A DNA stretch of 64,000 nt from positions 124,001-188,000 of the forward strand of contig LATX02000183.1 of assembly GCA_001466705.2 (NCBI GenBank), read 5' to 3'. Below the pieces are notes generated by a model. The model made no database searches. It saw only the letters and a list, made by a program, of their open reading frames with translations, and was not told the DNA's origin. Shown here in pieces: positions 11,961 through 23,313 of the stretch (positions are counted from its first letter, which is position 1; the number at the start of each line of letters is the position of its first letter). Made by a program: the position numbers and the translations under genes. This stretch comes from Moniliophthora roreri. Its lineage: Eukaryota; Basidiomycota; Agaricomycetes; Agaricales; Marasmiaceae.

Positions 11961-12696
11961 CACTACATATGAGGTGTTCTTTTCATGCTATTAATACAAA
12001 GGAAATACACTCAGAATACTGCTATATATTTGCTTCCAGACAACACTCAGAAAATTCTATTAGTTTCAAGTTGTCATCACATATTGAAAACAGCAAGCAT
12101 ACTCTGGATTTTAATTTCCAGAAGAGTCTGTGTTTTTTTATTATTTTATGATAATGAAATTATAGAATTATCCTTTAATTTTCTAATTACAAATATACTA
12201 AATTTTCTGCCTTATAAAATAGTGAGAAAACATTTAGAAAATAAATATAAGATTTTGAATTTTATATCAAAGGAAACATGTTAAATACAAAAGGAAAACT
12301 ATATGAAAACTATCTAAAAACTGCTTTAAAATATAGTGTTTTCACATGATTTTCCTACTGTTTTCCTGGTGTTTTCTCTGACTTTCCCACAATAGAAAAT
12401 GTAGAATTTTTATCTTATCTTATCAGCATTTTCTGAGCATTTTCAACCAGAGAAAATTTAATGTTTTCTCAGTATAGAAATTATTCCAATATATTGTATT
12501 ATCTATTAATTCTCAGAATTTGAAAATTCCATATCTTTTGCTGCTGAAAATTTAGTATTCTCCAGGCATATTCTTGTTGAGAGGACACAATTGAAATTCA
12601 GAATTTATATATAATTTTATAAAAATTCTCTTTGCAAGAAGATTAAGTGTTTTCTCAATCAGAAAACCATGTTAAAAGAACACCTTGTACGTAGTG
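11961..12696 (+). mobile_element. CACTA-type non-autonomous element, full length (736 bp)
   Basis: Ends are CACTACATATGAGGTGTTC and AACACCTTGTACGTAGTG. The interior is AT-rich and full of short GAAAAC/GTTTTC motifs, which may be the subterminal transposase-binding repeats expected of this superfamily. It is nearly identical in layout to 33152-33898. Flanking trinucleotides (CTA, TGA) do not match, so one side has been rearranged: a reversed partial copy follows immediately. Confidence 0.75.
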
Positions 12697-13463
12697 TGAT
12701 GAGAATATGCCTGGAGAATACTGAATTTTCAGCAGCAAAAGATATAGAATTTTCAAATTCTGAGAATTAATAGATGATACAATATATTAGAATAATTTCC
12801 ATACTGAGAAAACATTAAATTTTCTCTAGTTGAAGATGCTCAGAAAATGCTGATAAGATAAGATAAAAATTCTACATTTTCTATTGTGGGAAAGTCAGAG
12901 AAAACACTAGGAAAACACTAGGAAAATAGTACAAAAATTATATGAAAACACTATATTTTAAAGCAGCTCTTAGATAGTTTTCATTTAGTTTTCCTTTTGC
13001 ATTTAACATGTTTCCTTTAATATAAAATTCAAAATCTTATATTTGTTTTCTAAATGTTTTCTAAATGTTTTCTCACTATTTTATAAGGCAGAAAATTTAG
13101 TATATTTGTAATTAAAAAATTAAAGGATAATTCTATAACTTCATTATTATAAAATAATCAAAAAACACTGACTCTTCTGGAAATTAAAATCCAGAGTATG
13201 CTTGCTGTTTTCAATATGTGATGACAACTTGAAACTAATAGAATTTTCTGAGTGTTGTCTGGAAGCAAATATATAGCAGTATTCTGGGTGTATTTTCTTT
13301 GTATTAATAGCATAAAAAGAACACCTTGTACATAGTGTCAAGAGGACACAATTGAAATTTAGAATTTATATATGGTTTTATAAAAATTCTCTTTGCAAGA
13401 AGATCAAGTGTTTTCTCAATGAGAAAACCATGTTAAAAGAACACCTCGTATGTAGTGAGTCAA
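12697..13463 (-). mobile_element. Rearranged CACTA copies: reversed copy lacking about 120 bp, plus a detached terminal 126 bp
   Basis: 12703-13337 is a reversed copy ending ...CTTGTACATAGTG. Its missing first segment appears separately and in the opposite orientation at 13338-13463, ending ...TCGTATGTAGTG and followed by AGTCAAACAG, which is R1. Insertion of one copy into another followed by inversion would give this order. It mirrors 10487-10752 in the left arm. Confidence 0.65.
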
Positions 13464-14855
13464 ACAGTATAGAGGTACTTAGAGGAGACATCAAAATAGA
13501 AAGACAACTTAGAACAGGAATGATCACAGAACAATCCTCCTCTAAATTCAATGTATGGATTAAAGTCAAAGCAGGCAATCTCTTAATAAAGAGTTCACTG
13601 GCAGCTAGACAATACAAAATAAACTAACTAGGTACAAAGTCATCTTGGAAAGAAGGAAATCACTTCCAAAGGACACCCACCACCTACAGACAGATATGAC
13701 AAGACATATGAAGAATATCTAACACATAAGAAGTCCTAAATAAGACCGAGCATGCATGGTCAAAGGAGATAGGAACAGTAACAGTGTGTTCTGACCTTGA
13801 AAACTTTGGCATCTAGGCCTCTGCTGATGTGCAGATACTAGAAAGAGAAATGCTGTAAAGAAACGGAATGGATACAGCCATCCACTCGTAGATATCCAAC
13901 TTAGAAAAGAGAAAATACAAATTGTAGAGTCCAGAACACCTGGAGACGTAGATACCTGCATGGATATGGTTGGATACCCTAGTGGCCAGACTCTGTGACA
14001 TCTGAATATTCCCTCTTTTAGTATCTCAGTCACTCATTTATTATTTCCTGAATTATCAGACGTTATTTATAATTTTCTGTAGATATATTCCATGGACCAT
14101 ATATAAGGATAGCTAGATATTCATATATACTCAAGTAACTCTGCCCCCTCTGATTGTGAATACATGAAGAGTTTGTTTGGTGTATAAATTTGTGTGCCAT
14201 TCCAGTTTTGCTTCCTCACTTCAGGCTCTGGAGATTGGTCCTGAGTGACTCCAGAGAGATAGAAATCTGATAACAAACTTCAAACTTGCATTGTAAGAGA
14301 CAAGAGTAACATCTTGAGTGCATTTGTAGCACTTTTCTAAGAGACACTTTACACCAAGAAGGAGCCTTGGGCACTTGGAGTGTGGCCTGTGTTGGGTATC
14401 AGGTTTTGACACACTTAGAGTCTTAGCAAGAGTTGTGCCTGCACTGAGCTCTTTGTAGAAATCAATCTAGAACCTTTTCCAGTATGCTGTGTGCTGTAGT
14501 TGTCTTAAAGAAGTCTTGAGCTCTATAGGGTCAGACTATATCAGCTATTGAGTCTTTGTATGGGACTATAGCTCTTGTGTTTGTGCTTTGTGCACTGTGT
14601 TCTTTGTGTTTTGTGCATGTGTTTGTGATATGAACCTATTTTTAAACCCATATATACTCCTCTGAAGGTGAACACCTTAAAGTAGATTGCTTCAATAAGA
14701 GAGAATCAACCTAGCTAAGAGTTTTGTTAGCATTCTAAGTGCAGCAACTCTGATCACACCAATTCACACTTGCACAACAACCTGAGTTAGACTTTTGGAG
14801 GTTATCTTTTGGGTAGTTTTCCACTAGTCTTATCTCAGACAAATTAGCAAGTCAT
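13192..14855 (-). repeat. Right arm of the large inverted repeat
   Basis: It pairs with 9089-10752. Unlike the left arm it continues without an N into unique flanking sequence (the B-type element region), so this arm is more likely to be correctly placed. Confidence 0.85.
13464..14846 (-). repeat. R1 interspersed repeat, copy d
   Basis: This is R1 in reverse orientation, from the CACTA junction (AGTCAAACAGTATAG) to the R1 start (CTTATCTCAGACAAATTA). Seen on the minus strand, it follows the end of the B-type pol at 15050 by about 200 bases, the same arrangement as 33066 and 34198. Confidence 0.7.
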
Positions 14856-15049
14856 TGGTGACCGAGTCAGAGGACTGAAAGGTTCATCAGGTCAGCTGAG
14901 TTTTCTTGTTTTTTGGACCACTGGCATGGACATGGACAGATGAAATAGAAGTATCATACAAAAATTGTCTTGGTAAAAATAAAATAGAAATAATTAGTTG
15001 TATGCATTGGAATCAAGAAGTGTGGTGCAAGAAAAAAAACTCAAGGTTT

Positions 15050-15631
15050 GATTGGCTGAAGCACTGAGTATTGTGCAAGTGTGGCCTTGTGTTTGTCAAG
15101 GGGGCTGGGTTTATGTCAGGTTGAGGGGTTGGAGTGGAAATTGTCAAGTGCTTTGCCTGGGTCTAAATCCTTGGCCAAAACTCATTGGATTTCTTCATCT
15201 GTACCTTCATAGCTGGCCCACTTCATGAGATACTGTAACTGACACTTATACTGCTGATCCAACTTCAAGTCTAAGATCTTGGATATCTCATAATGAGGTT
15301 CACCTTTGTTATTAATCTCAACTGGAGGTGGTGGTGGTTCAGTACAGTTAGGTATTTTGGAAGGGTAGAAGGGTTCGAGTTGGGATACATGGAAAACAGG
15401 GTGAATACCAGAGAGGTAGTCAGGGAGTCAGATGGTAAAGGCATTAGCACTTGGTTGAGCAGTAATTGTATATGGACCTAGATACTTCTCTGAAAGCTTC
15501 TTTGTTGGCTGAGTTGTCTTAATGTGCTTGGCTAAAATATAGACTTGTTGGCCAACTTGAAAGTCAGGTGTAGGTTTTTGTCAATTATTGGCTGTGATTT
15601 TGTAAGCTTCCTGGGCAGCCTCAAACACACA
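15050..15631 (-). pseudogene. B-type Ty3 pol C-terminus with chromodomain
   Basis: Minus-strand coding matches 32485-33066 of the plus-strand B element: VGQQVYILAKHIKT, KKLSEKYLGPY, ISHVSQLEPF-type GPY/F module, then a chromodomain (YLMKWASYEGTDEEIQ). Internal TGA and similar stops fall at conserved Arg or Trp positions. Upstream (rightward) the integrase is missing and replaced by R1 copy e; RT/RNase H resumes at 16593. It is inactive. Confidence 0.8.
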
Positions 15632-16592
15632 CACAAGAACACAGTGCACAAAGCACAAAAACACAAGAGCTACAGTCCTACCAAAAGACTTGGTAGCTGA
15701 TATAGTCTGACTCTACAGAGTTCAAGACTTCTTTAAGACAACTACAGTACACAGCATACTGGAAAAGGTCCTAGACCAGTTTCTACAAAGAGCTTAATCA
15801 CAGGCCCAATTCTTTTGTTAAGACTCTAAGTGTGTCACAACCTGATACTCAACACAGGCCACACTCTAAAAGCCACCAGAACTTTTGGTGTAAAGTTATC
15901 TCTTAGAAAAGTGCCAAGTGCACTAAAGATGTTATTCTTTGTCTCTTATGATGCAAGTTTGTTATCAGATTTCTATCTCTCTGGAGTTACTCAGGACCAA
16001 TCTCCAGGGCCTGAAGTGAGAAAGCAAAACTTTCATACTTGGTTATGTTATTTGATATGTTTTCTCTGCCATTGACCTCTTTATTAAGAGATTGTCTGCT
16101 TTGACTTTGATCCATATATAGACTTCAGAGGATGATTGTTCTTTGATCGTTCCTATTCTGAGTCGCCTTCTGTTTTGATATCTTCTCTAAGTACTTCTGT
16201 ACTGTTTGACTGCATGTTGCACTTTGCAGATGTCATAGAAAGTTAAACTAGAAATTAAAATCTTATTAATAGCACTTTGAGAGCTTGGTTAATTAGCCAA
16301 TGCATTCATTGGGCTATAGTTAGGTTCCCTACAGGTTTCAGGAGTAATCCACTTTGGATCTGATACATAGATAAGTCAGAAAGTACAGCTTAGACACCTC
16401 TGTATAGTGTATCATATAGTTCTTTGTACTTTCCACTGCACCATAGCTTCTCTAAGGCAATGACTAGCAGACTGGGCTTACTCTAGTCCTTATTACCTGT
16501 TATCTTGTGTCACATTAAAGTGTTCTGAATCAAAAGTAATGTAAAACAAATAAAATTGGATCTTTTCTAGGTTCACCATATTATCAGTGACA
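15629..16592 (+). repeat. R1 interspersed repeat, copy e, inside a B-type element
   Basis: It begins in the R1 CACACACAAGAACACAGTG block and ends ...CTAGGTTCACCATATTA, with an internal deletion near 16030. It replaces the integrase region of the minus-strand B element (pol C-terminus on its left, RT/RNase H on its right), so it arrived by insertion plus deletion or by recombination between elements. Confidence 0.65.
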
Positions 16593-17107
16593 ACATCAAT
16601 CAGGTTAGCAGCACCCTCAAGGTAGTGACACCATCACTTGAATGCTTTGAAGATAGCAAGCAACTCCTTGTCATGCATGTCATAGTTGAGTTTGGCTCTA
16701 GTAAGGGTTTAAGAGAGGAAAGTGACTGGGTGAAGTTTACTGTTGGAAAGTGTGATGGAAAGAATGGCAGTGATAGCATAGTTGGATGTGTTGGTTTCAA
16801 TTGTGATTGGGCAATCAGGTTTCCAGTGAGTCAGTACCAGTGCTCAGATGAATGCTTTCTTAAGGTCTTTGAACACTTTCTGAGCCTTGGGTCCTGAGTT
16901 CCATCAGACATTCTTTCTAGTAAGCTGGGTGAGAGGAATAGTGATGTTGGAGTAGCTGTAGATGAACCAGCAGTAGAAGTTACAGAAGCCTAGGAAGAAT
17001 TGGATGTCTTTGATTTTTCAGAGAATGGGCCAGTTGGCGATAGCTTGGACCTTGTCTTCAGCCATGCAGAAGCTGTTGGGTGAGAGTATGAATCCAAGGG
17101 ATTCACC
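16593..17107 (-). pseudogene. B-type Ty3 RT thumb and RNase H fragment
   Basis: On the minus strand it encodes [37 protein letters not shown] and the RNase H start (CPITIETNTSNYAITAILS, then LNYDMHDKELLAIFKAF). It is homologous to 30745-31245 of the plus-strand copy. Stops replace conserved Arg and Trp. One side joins R1 copy e, the other a family-D LTR at 17108, which cut off the palm domain. Confidence 0.8.
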
Positions 17108-17861
17108 TGTGGCTATGTGGAAGGATCATATGACCCAGCAACACTCTGTGCAGGGTCCAAAACCCAATAAATCAACTATTTGGTCACCAAATATACCTAA
17201 TTGCTATGCAAAATTGAACTTTTAGGCATGAACATGTACAATTTATACTATAAACTAAAACACATTCATTTTATCTTTTATTTTGTTATTTCCAATTATT
17301 ATTCTGTATATAAAGAGCTGTACTTGTAGATGCAGAAGAAGGACCGACTGTTACTTGCACCTTATAGCCCTGTGCAGCATCGATTTAGACCTCTGCACAG
17401 CCTCTTAGACCAAGTCTCTATGCACTTGCCAGTCAGTCACTTCTAGTTGAGCCAAGATTTATATATATATATCTTGCCTCACTGTATACAATCTGATAAC
17501 CAATCAATAAACCACTCGTGTTTAAAAACCTACACTTTGTAACCCTTGAGTACAATACTTGAGTTGTCTTAACTAGAGTCTTTTAGACTCTGCAATCTAA
17601 GCCAGCCAATTGAAGATATAAAGAGTTCTGTCCCCTTTCTCACTCTGAATCACTTGAGATAGACTCAGTCTCATAGCAGACTTGTACAGTGCTTTCTCAC
17701 TTATAGAAGCCTCTATTGTGGGTTTTGGTATGTGTTATGTGTGTGTGTGTGTGTGGGTTTTGTAGCTGTGTTTAGTTGCAGAAGCCCTTTTTAGAGAGCA
17801 TTTAGAAGTGAAGATAGTGTGTAGCTATCCTTTAAAGGAGATAGAGTTTCTGCCTCTTCAT
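17108..17861 (+). repeat. 5' LTR of a family-D Ty3 element, 5'-truncated
   Basis: It is the reverse complement of about 6894-7650. It ends TGCCTCTTCA and is followed by TTTGGAGCCCACTGTGAGG, a plausible primer-binding region, then leader and gag of family D. The LTR start is lost at the junction with the B-type pol fragment. A (GT)n run mirrors the (CA)n at 6999. Confidence 0.7.
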
Positions 17862-18007
17862 TTGGAGCCCACTGTGAGGGGTGGATTTTCAATTGAAAAG
17901 CTTATAAAACTGATCATAACAACTTGATTCACAATCTATTGATTGTGGATTATTCTGGTTGCAGCTCAAATGTGAGCAAGTAACCTACATGGTGTAAAAG
18001 CTTTTAT

Positions 18008-18726
18008 CACTATGTACGAGGTGTTCTTTTAACATAGTATTCTGATTGTCTGATTGAGAAAACACTTAATCTTCTTTCAAAGAGAATTCTTATAAAAACA
18101 TATATAAATTCTAAATTTCAATTGTGTCCTCTCAACAAGAATATGTCTGGAGAATACTAAATTTTCAGCAGCAAAAGATATAGAATTTTCAAATTCTGAG
18201 AATTAATAGATAATACAATATATTAGAATAATTTTCATGCTGAGAAAACATTAAATTTTCTCTGGTTGAAAATGCTCAGAAAATGCTGATAAGATAAGAT
18301 AAAAATTCTACATTTTCTATTGTGGGGAAAGTCAGAGAAAACACCAGGAAAACACCAGGAAAATGGTAGGAAAATCATGTGAAAACACTATTTTAAAGCA
18401 GTTCTTAGATAGTTTTCATATAGTTTTCTTTTTGTATTTAACATGTTTCCTTTGATATAAAATTCAAAATCTTATATTTGTTTTCTAAATGTTTTCTCAC
18501 TATTTTATAAGGCAGAAAATTTAGTATATCTGTAATTATAAAATTATTAAAAAACATGGACTCTTCTGGAAATTAAAATCCAGAGCATGCTTGCTGTTTC
18601 CAATATGTGATGATAACTTGAAACTAATAGAATTTTCTGAGTATTGTTTGGAAGCAAATATATAGCAGTATTCTGAGTGTATTTCCTTTGTATTGATAGC
18701 ATAAAAAGAACACCTCATACGTAGTG
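18008..18726 (-). mobile_element. CACTA-type non-autonomous element (719 bp), 3-bp duplication TAT
   Basis: Ends are CACTATGTACGAGGTGTTC and AACACCTCATACGTAGTG. TAT lies on both sides (18005-18007 and 18727-18729). The interior matches the 11961 and 33152 copies in reverse. It sits in the 5' leader of the family-D element, between its primer site and gag. There is no coding capacity. Confidence 0.8.
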
Positions 18727-18799
18727 TATACAACTGAAAACCAATTGAAAGATTCCTGTTACCAGGTGAGCAAGAGCAGATGCATGGAGTCCATCTTCT

Positions 18800-19561
18800 T
18801 TACTACAGCTCGGACACAACACTCGAGAGGTTGTCCATCAGAGCAGGGAACTAGTAGATAGACAAGAACCTACAGCAAGTCAAAGGTCTGTGGCCAATTC
18901 AACAGAAGTTGAAAGAGGTTGTAATCCACAAGCAAACTGTGGTGTCCTAAGGACAACTCCTTTCCAGCATGTGTACCGTTCCAAGTCTAGAACACCTAAC
19001 TCTGAAGAAGGCAGCACAGTTGCCAACAACGTGTCAGAACTCTCTGGTCTAGAAGATGATCTTTAATTAGAAAGGTTTTCATTCGACAATTTTATTAGAT
19101 TGTTTGGTCAACACTACAGTCCTGAAAGAGATTCAGATACTGAAGTAGCAGAAACACTACTTGCAAACTTAACCTTATGCCTAGACATTTCACAAGAACG
19201 TTCTGAAAGCAATTTTAATTTTGATCAAAACCCCGAACCTAATCAAAACCATATAAACTGTCAAAACAATAAAATACCTGATTCTGGAAATAGTGGCATT
19301 ACTGGAAACACTCTGGCTCAAGCATGTTAAACAACAGTAGCCTGCCCAAAAAGACTAAGACTGCCCCATCTTGGAAGCATGAAGAACCAGAACAGTTAGT
19401 ACTGTGGCTAGATGAACTAGATGCAATTTTTGAAATGGCCAATATTACAAACAATTGGGTGAAAATTCAGAAAGTGCTAGAATGGATGGAATATGCTACC
19501 AAAAATGAAATGTCCAGACTAGAGTTGGCAAAGAAGTCCCACTTAGAAGCCAATTGGGAGG
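18800..19561 (+). pseudogene. Family-D gag, N-terminal part
   Basis: A frame runs from about 18800, with one TAA at about 19063 where Gln would fit, into FGQHYSPERDSDTEVAETLL. A second open stretch in the next frame, from 19324, reads TKTAPSWKHEEPEQLVLW and LDELDAIFEMANIT. This is the matrix/capsid start of agaricomycete Ty3 elements of the DUF4100 kind. The start codon could not be fixed. The frame is lost at the N at 19562; the C-terminal gag with the zinc knuckle reappears at 21679 after an unrelated contig. Confidence 0.6.
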
Positions 19562-19562
19562 N

Positions 19563-20002
19563 GAGCCTCTGAGGGCAAGGAATCTGGGAGAATCAGGATT
19601 GATTTTGCCCTTTTGCTGGCCGGAACCTAGTTCGCGAAAATTGGTTCGGCACGAGGTAGGGTTGAGTGAAAAAGTCCCTCCGACTTTTTGACCTGGTAAT
19701 TTACCATGGTCGCCCGGGGCCCCGCTTTTTGACCGGTAATTTACAGTTTTCCCTTCCGCTCGCTACTGCTCGCAGTCTCCCCTAGACTCGTGCCCATTCC
19801 CGTTCGGTCTCATCTACTCAGGGTCTGTTTACTATCGGGGTAATTATTTGAAAAAAGATCGGAACAACGGCAAGAGGGACGACGAGACCGAAGGGACTGG
19901 TACAAACCGGGGCCATTTTGGCAGGCCCCGTTAAACATGACTTCGGACTTAGTCAAAATTCGCTCGAGGCTGATGCGAGTACTCAGAAAATCTTGTATTA
20001 CT
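19563..20002. other. CpG-rich unassigned contig start
   Basis: Unlike its neighbours this stretch is rich in CpG (TTCGCGAAAATTGG, GTCGCCCGGGGCCCC, CCGCTCGCTACTGC). It has a short direct repeat CTTTTTGACC(T)GGTAATTTAC at about 19687 and 19729. It lies 3' of the DUF6589-like gene. It may be that gene's own element flank or a misplaced contig. No gene is seen. Confidence 0.4.
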
Positions 20003-21513
20003 CTACGATGACAATCCTAATGCCTCCCAAATTGCATTTCCTGACTCCTCAACATACTCGTCATCATACGAGTCCATATCGAGTGCGACATCCTCTGCTG
20101 AATTCCTCTCAAGCGTAATTTCAGGTCCCGACTTTCCAAAGACATCCTCCGGGCTCTCCGTAGCAGACTCTTCCACATCAAAATCGTCTTCGTTGGAGTC
20201 TGAGATGTCTGATCCAATATCAAGGATGAGTTCTGGAGTGGGAGGGTGAATACCCAGCTGTTGGAAAGGGGAAGGAGCAGGTCTGGGTGGTGTTATGGGT
20301 TCTTGGTGTGTGTCCACGGCAAATTCTTCCAATGCTGTAAGCTGACTGAGAACTGTAGGTCTGTGTCACTGCTCTTGGAGTAGACAGAAGCCATTGTTAT
20401 ATTCAGCCAATGGATCAGATGTAGAAGACGTCAACTGTTGAAGACCATCTGACATGGCATCTGCCGCAGGTGATTCCTCCAGGTTGAGCTTCCTTCCTTC
20501 TACCAGCTCGTAAACATGTTTTTCCTTCAAGCTCTTCATCAGAGTCTCAATGTTCTTTTGCAGATCTGGAGTTGAATGCTGTGTACCCTGACTTCTGTGC
20601 CTGAGTTCCTCTTTCATCTTATTGGCTAGCTGTCGAAGGACCTCTACACATGGCGAGATCATTTCCAGCCATTCCCATAATGCATTACTCCCCTGAGCTT
20701 TGTAGAAAACCTGTTTCTTTTTAGCATGGTGTAAAAAGTAATCACTATATAATCTATACCTTGATCCAGAAATTCAAATGTTCTTGCAGCAAATCCAACT
20801 CATGAAATGAGTCTGCTTTTCCCTTCAGATTGATAACCCAGTTATGCAGTATGACCTTCCTGCAGTACAGTGTAAGCTAGAGAGACATAACAGAAATGTG
20901 AGGCACAAACTGTATGCTTGGAGGCCAGACATGCATGAGATTGTGAATAAGATGAAGCATCTCATATGCATACTTCGTTCTTCCATTACCATGGAATGAG
21001 AGTGCCCATATCTTCAGCACCAACAAGATATGACCTGAGTCCCCAACCTTTATTGCATCTGAGAATTCATGGGAGAGCAGGCTGTCACACATGAATAGGA
21101 TCACATTCTCCAACACCATGTCACCAGCCTTGTCACAGTCTCCTGCCTTTGTTTGCTCCTCTTGCAGCTTATCAATCCATTTTGTGTTTGCAAATTGGTC
21201 CAGAATCATGTCAGCATGTCACTCAAGCTGTTGCCAGGTTGCAGAGGTGAGATATTCTTCCAAAGTCTTCTTTTTTGATACTAGAAGGAGGCAATGAAGT
21301 ATGTGGGCTCTGAGGGAGATCAACACAAGGTCACAGCATTTCCAGAAGGGAGGAAGTGAGTTGGGAGAGATAGGGATATGACTGAGCTCTGTGTTATGGG
21401 ACCATAGAGAGCCTGGGCAATGGTCACTGACATTTGGCTTCCTAAAGTGAGTTTCAAACATTCCATGCATATCTGCTATTTTGATGTGAAAAAGTCTGGG
21501 ATTCCACAGTTGA
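20003..21513 (-). pseudogene. DUF6589-like protein, C-terminal part, disrupted
   Basis: Minus-strand coding runs from about 21513 down to the stop at 20003. It includes FHIKIADMHGMFETHF, LPPFWKCCDLVLISLRAHIL, then after an in-frame TGA (Arg expected) GDMVLENVILFMCDSLL and RTKYAYEMLHLIHNLMHVWP. Further short exons give DLLQEHLNFWIK, GSNALWEWLEMISPCVEVLR and an acidic tail. From memory this matches DUF6589 proteins, a large agaricomycete family of unknown function that behaves like mobile DNA. Short introns appear to separate the blocks (around 20830-20880 and 20710-20760) but exact sites are uncertain. The N-terminal half is cut off by the T-element end at 21514. Confidence 0.65.
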
Positions 21514-21677
21514 AGAAGTAAGTTTTTGGCAAAAAACACTGACAACTGTCAGAAACTGTTTTACAAAAAAGACCAATAACTAGACTGACAACTTTTTTCT
21601 TAGAAAAGAGACACATTTTAGTGACCATGTGAGAATACTTTAAAAGCATTATGTAAGCTATATATATTTCAACTTGC
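21514..21677 (+). mobile_element. Left end of a T-type long-TIR DNA element
   Basis: It is almost identical to 23314-23477 (GTAAGTTTTTGGCAAAAAAC, then ACTGTCAGAAACTGTTT, down to TATATATATTTCAACTTGC). It is inserted in the DUF6589-like gene and is cut by the N at 21678. Whether its right end exists elsewhere in the window cannot be told because of the join. Confidence 0.7.
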
Positions 21678-21678
21678 N

Positions 21679-23313
21679 AAAGATCAGCCAAGTCTACAGT
21701 CAGAATAAGCCCAATGCTTTGAATGTCCATCAAGCCAAGAGCTCTGATTCAAGACCAGTGAGAGCAGATAATACTGTAATCTGTCATTGTTGTGAGGAAC
21801 CAGGCCACTATGCAAACGACTGTCAGTTCCGGCAGGACCTAGTAAAAAGAGGTGTCTTAGTAACTAGACCAGGCATGCAGGGCTTTGTATTTAAGAATGG
21901 CTCTTATGTCCCAAAAGGTGACGAAAAAGAAACTCAAAAGGAAAAGATGCTGAAATACATTAACAAGCAAGGTTGGGAATTTCCAATAGCTTCAGTCCAT
22001 ATGCAGTTCGCTATTGAAGAAGAAGATGAGTTCACAGATGAATATGAAGATATGAAACAAGGAGCTGGAGACCCTGGCAAAGATTACATGGTGCTAAGAC
22101 AGCAAGGTGAAACGCAAGGAGAGCACATCAAGAAGCTAGAGGAGACAGTACAATACTTGATCTCCAAGCTCAATAGTATGGAAGCTACAGCGAGGTTGGG
22201 AAACTAGAGAGTCCGAGGAATGGGTGTGGGTCAGCACAGCCTACAGTTGCAGCAAAAAGTAATGCAATTCCATATTGGGAAATTGGTTCCCATCTGCCTA
22301 GGAGTGAGATTCATCCCAGAAAAAGTCTGACACAGATTGATTTCCATGTGGTTTTTTTAACTGTTTTGGGAAGCTGAGGCTCAGAATGTATGAACTCATT
22401 TGAAAAATGAGAAAAATGGACAATTGTATTAAAAGTCTTTGTCGAACTTCCAGTGATTTTGGCAGGTGTGAGAATGATTTACTATTTTTGGGATTGCATT
22501 ACTTTTTGCCATGACTGTATAGCAGTGGCAAACACCCAAGAGGAACAAGAACGACCTGCTACATGTACCAATACCTGGAGCAAGAAGAATAAAAGCATAC
22601 CTACAAATGAAGAAAATATTAAACAAAAGAAAAATACTAAAGAAGATAGTGTGAACTATGCTTTAAATACCAAAACTCCTGCAGCAAAAGCAGTACCAGT
22701 GGTAGAGATACCTAGCCTCTCCACGGCCGAGAAGAAGAAATATGTTGCTCCTCATAGGAGAGAAAAGCAAGTAAAGAATAGCGATCACAGCAGCAAACAC
22801 AGTCCAAAGAAAGCTGATGAGACAGAAGAGTCAAAAAGAGATGTATGCAGGACACAAGAAGATGGTGAAGCAAGGAGAGCTTTGAGTGGTGTGAAACCAA
22901 TAGACACTGTGCCGTTTAAGCCACCTCCACCAGCTAGCAAGTTCCCAGAAGAGCATATATCAAATAAGCCTAAACCTGTTCAGCAAAAAGAGGATAATTC
23001 AAATAGGCGACCTCTAGACGGCAGTCTTTATTTGAACCTGGAGGATGTGATAGCAGCTCGAATTGCTAAAGAGACTCTTAACATGCCGTTGGGAGATCTT
23101 TGCACTTTACAACCCAAACTAATCAAAGCACTGGATAGACAAACTAAGAATCAAGTATTAGCCATGTCTAAATTAAAAGGAAGTGTGGAATCTGATCAGA
23201 CAAAGCATCTGTCGGAAGAAGCTGTGTTATTGGCCATAGAGGAAGTAAAAGAAGTATTTGTCAATATTGACGAAATACATACTTTGGAAATGTTCAAAGT
23301 TTCAGTCGAAGAA
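21679..23313 (+). pseudogene. Family-D gag C-terminus and following polyprotein, interrupted by a MITE and a T element
   Basis: The first open part encodes a CCHC zinc knuckle (ICHCCEEPGHYANDCQF) and MLKYINKQGWEFPIA, an RNA-binding nucleocapsid. The second, 22519-23313, is Lys/Glu-rich and then reads LDGSLYLNLEDVIAARIAK and LIKALDRQT, the segment before the protease in DUF4100-type elements. Between them is a 277-bp MITE; removing it with one TA joins the two frames, leaving only a TAG at 22205 where Gln would fit. The frame is cut at 23313 by a T element. Protease, RT and integrase are absent. Confidence 0.7.
22243..22519. mobile_element. Tc1/mariner-like MITE (about 277 bp), TA duplication
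   Basis: Terminal inverted repeats begin CAGTTGCAGCAAAAAGTAA on the left and, read inward from the right, TACAGTCATGGCAAAAAG followed by TAATGCAAT. TA lies at 22241-22242 and 22520-22521. It has no coding capacity. It disrupts the family-D polyprotein; excision with one TA restores the frame, which fixes its ends. Confidence 0.75.
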
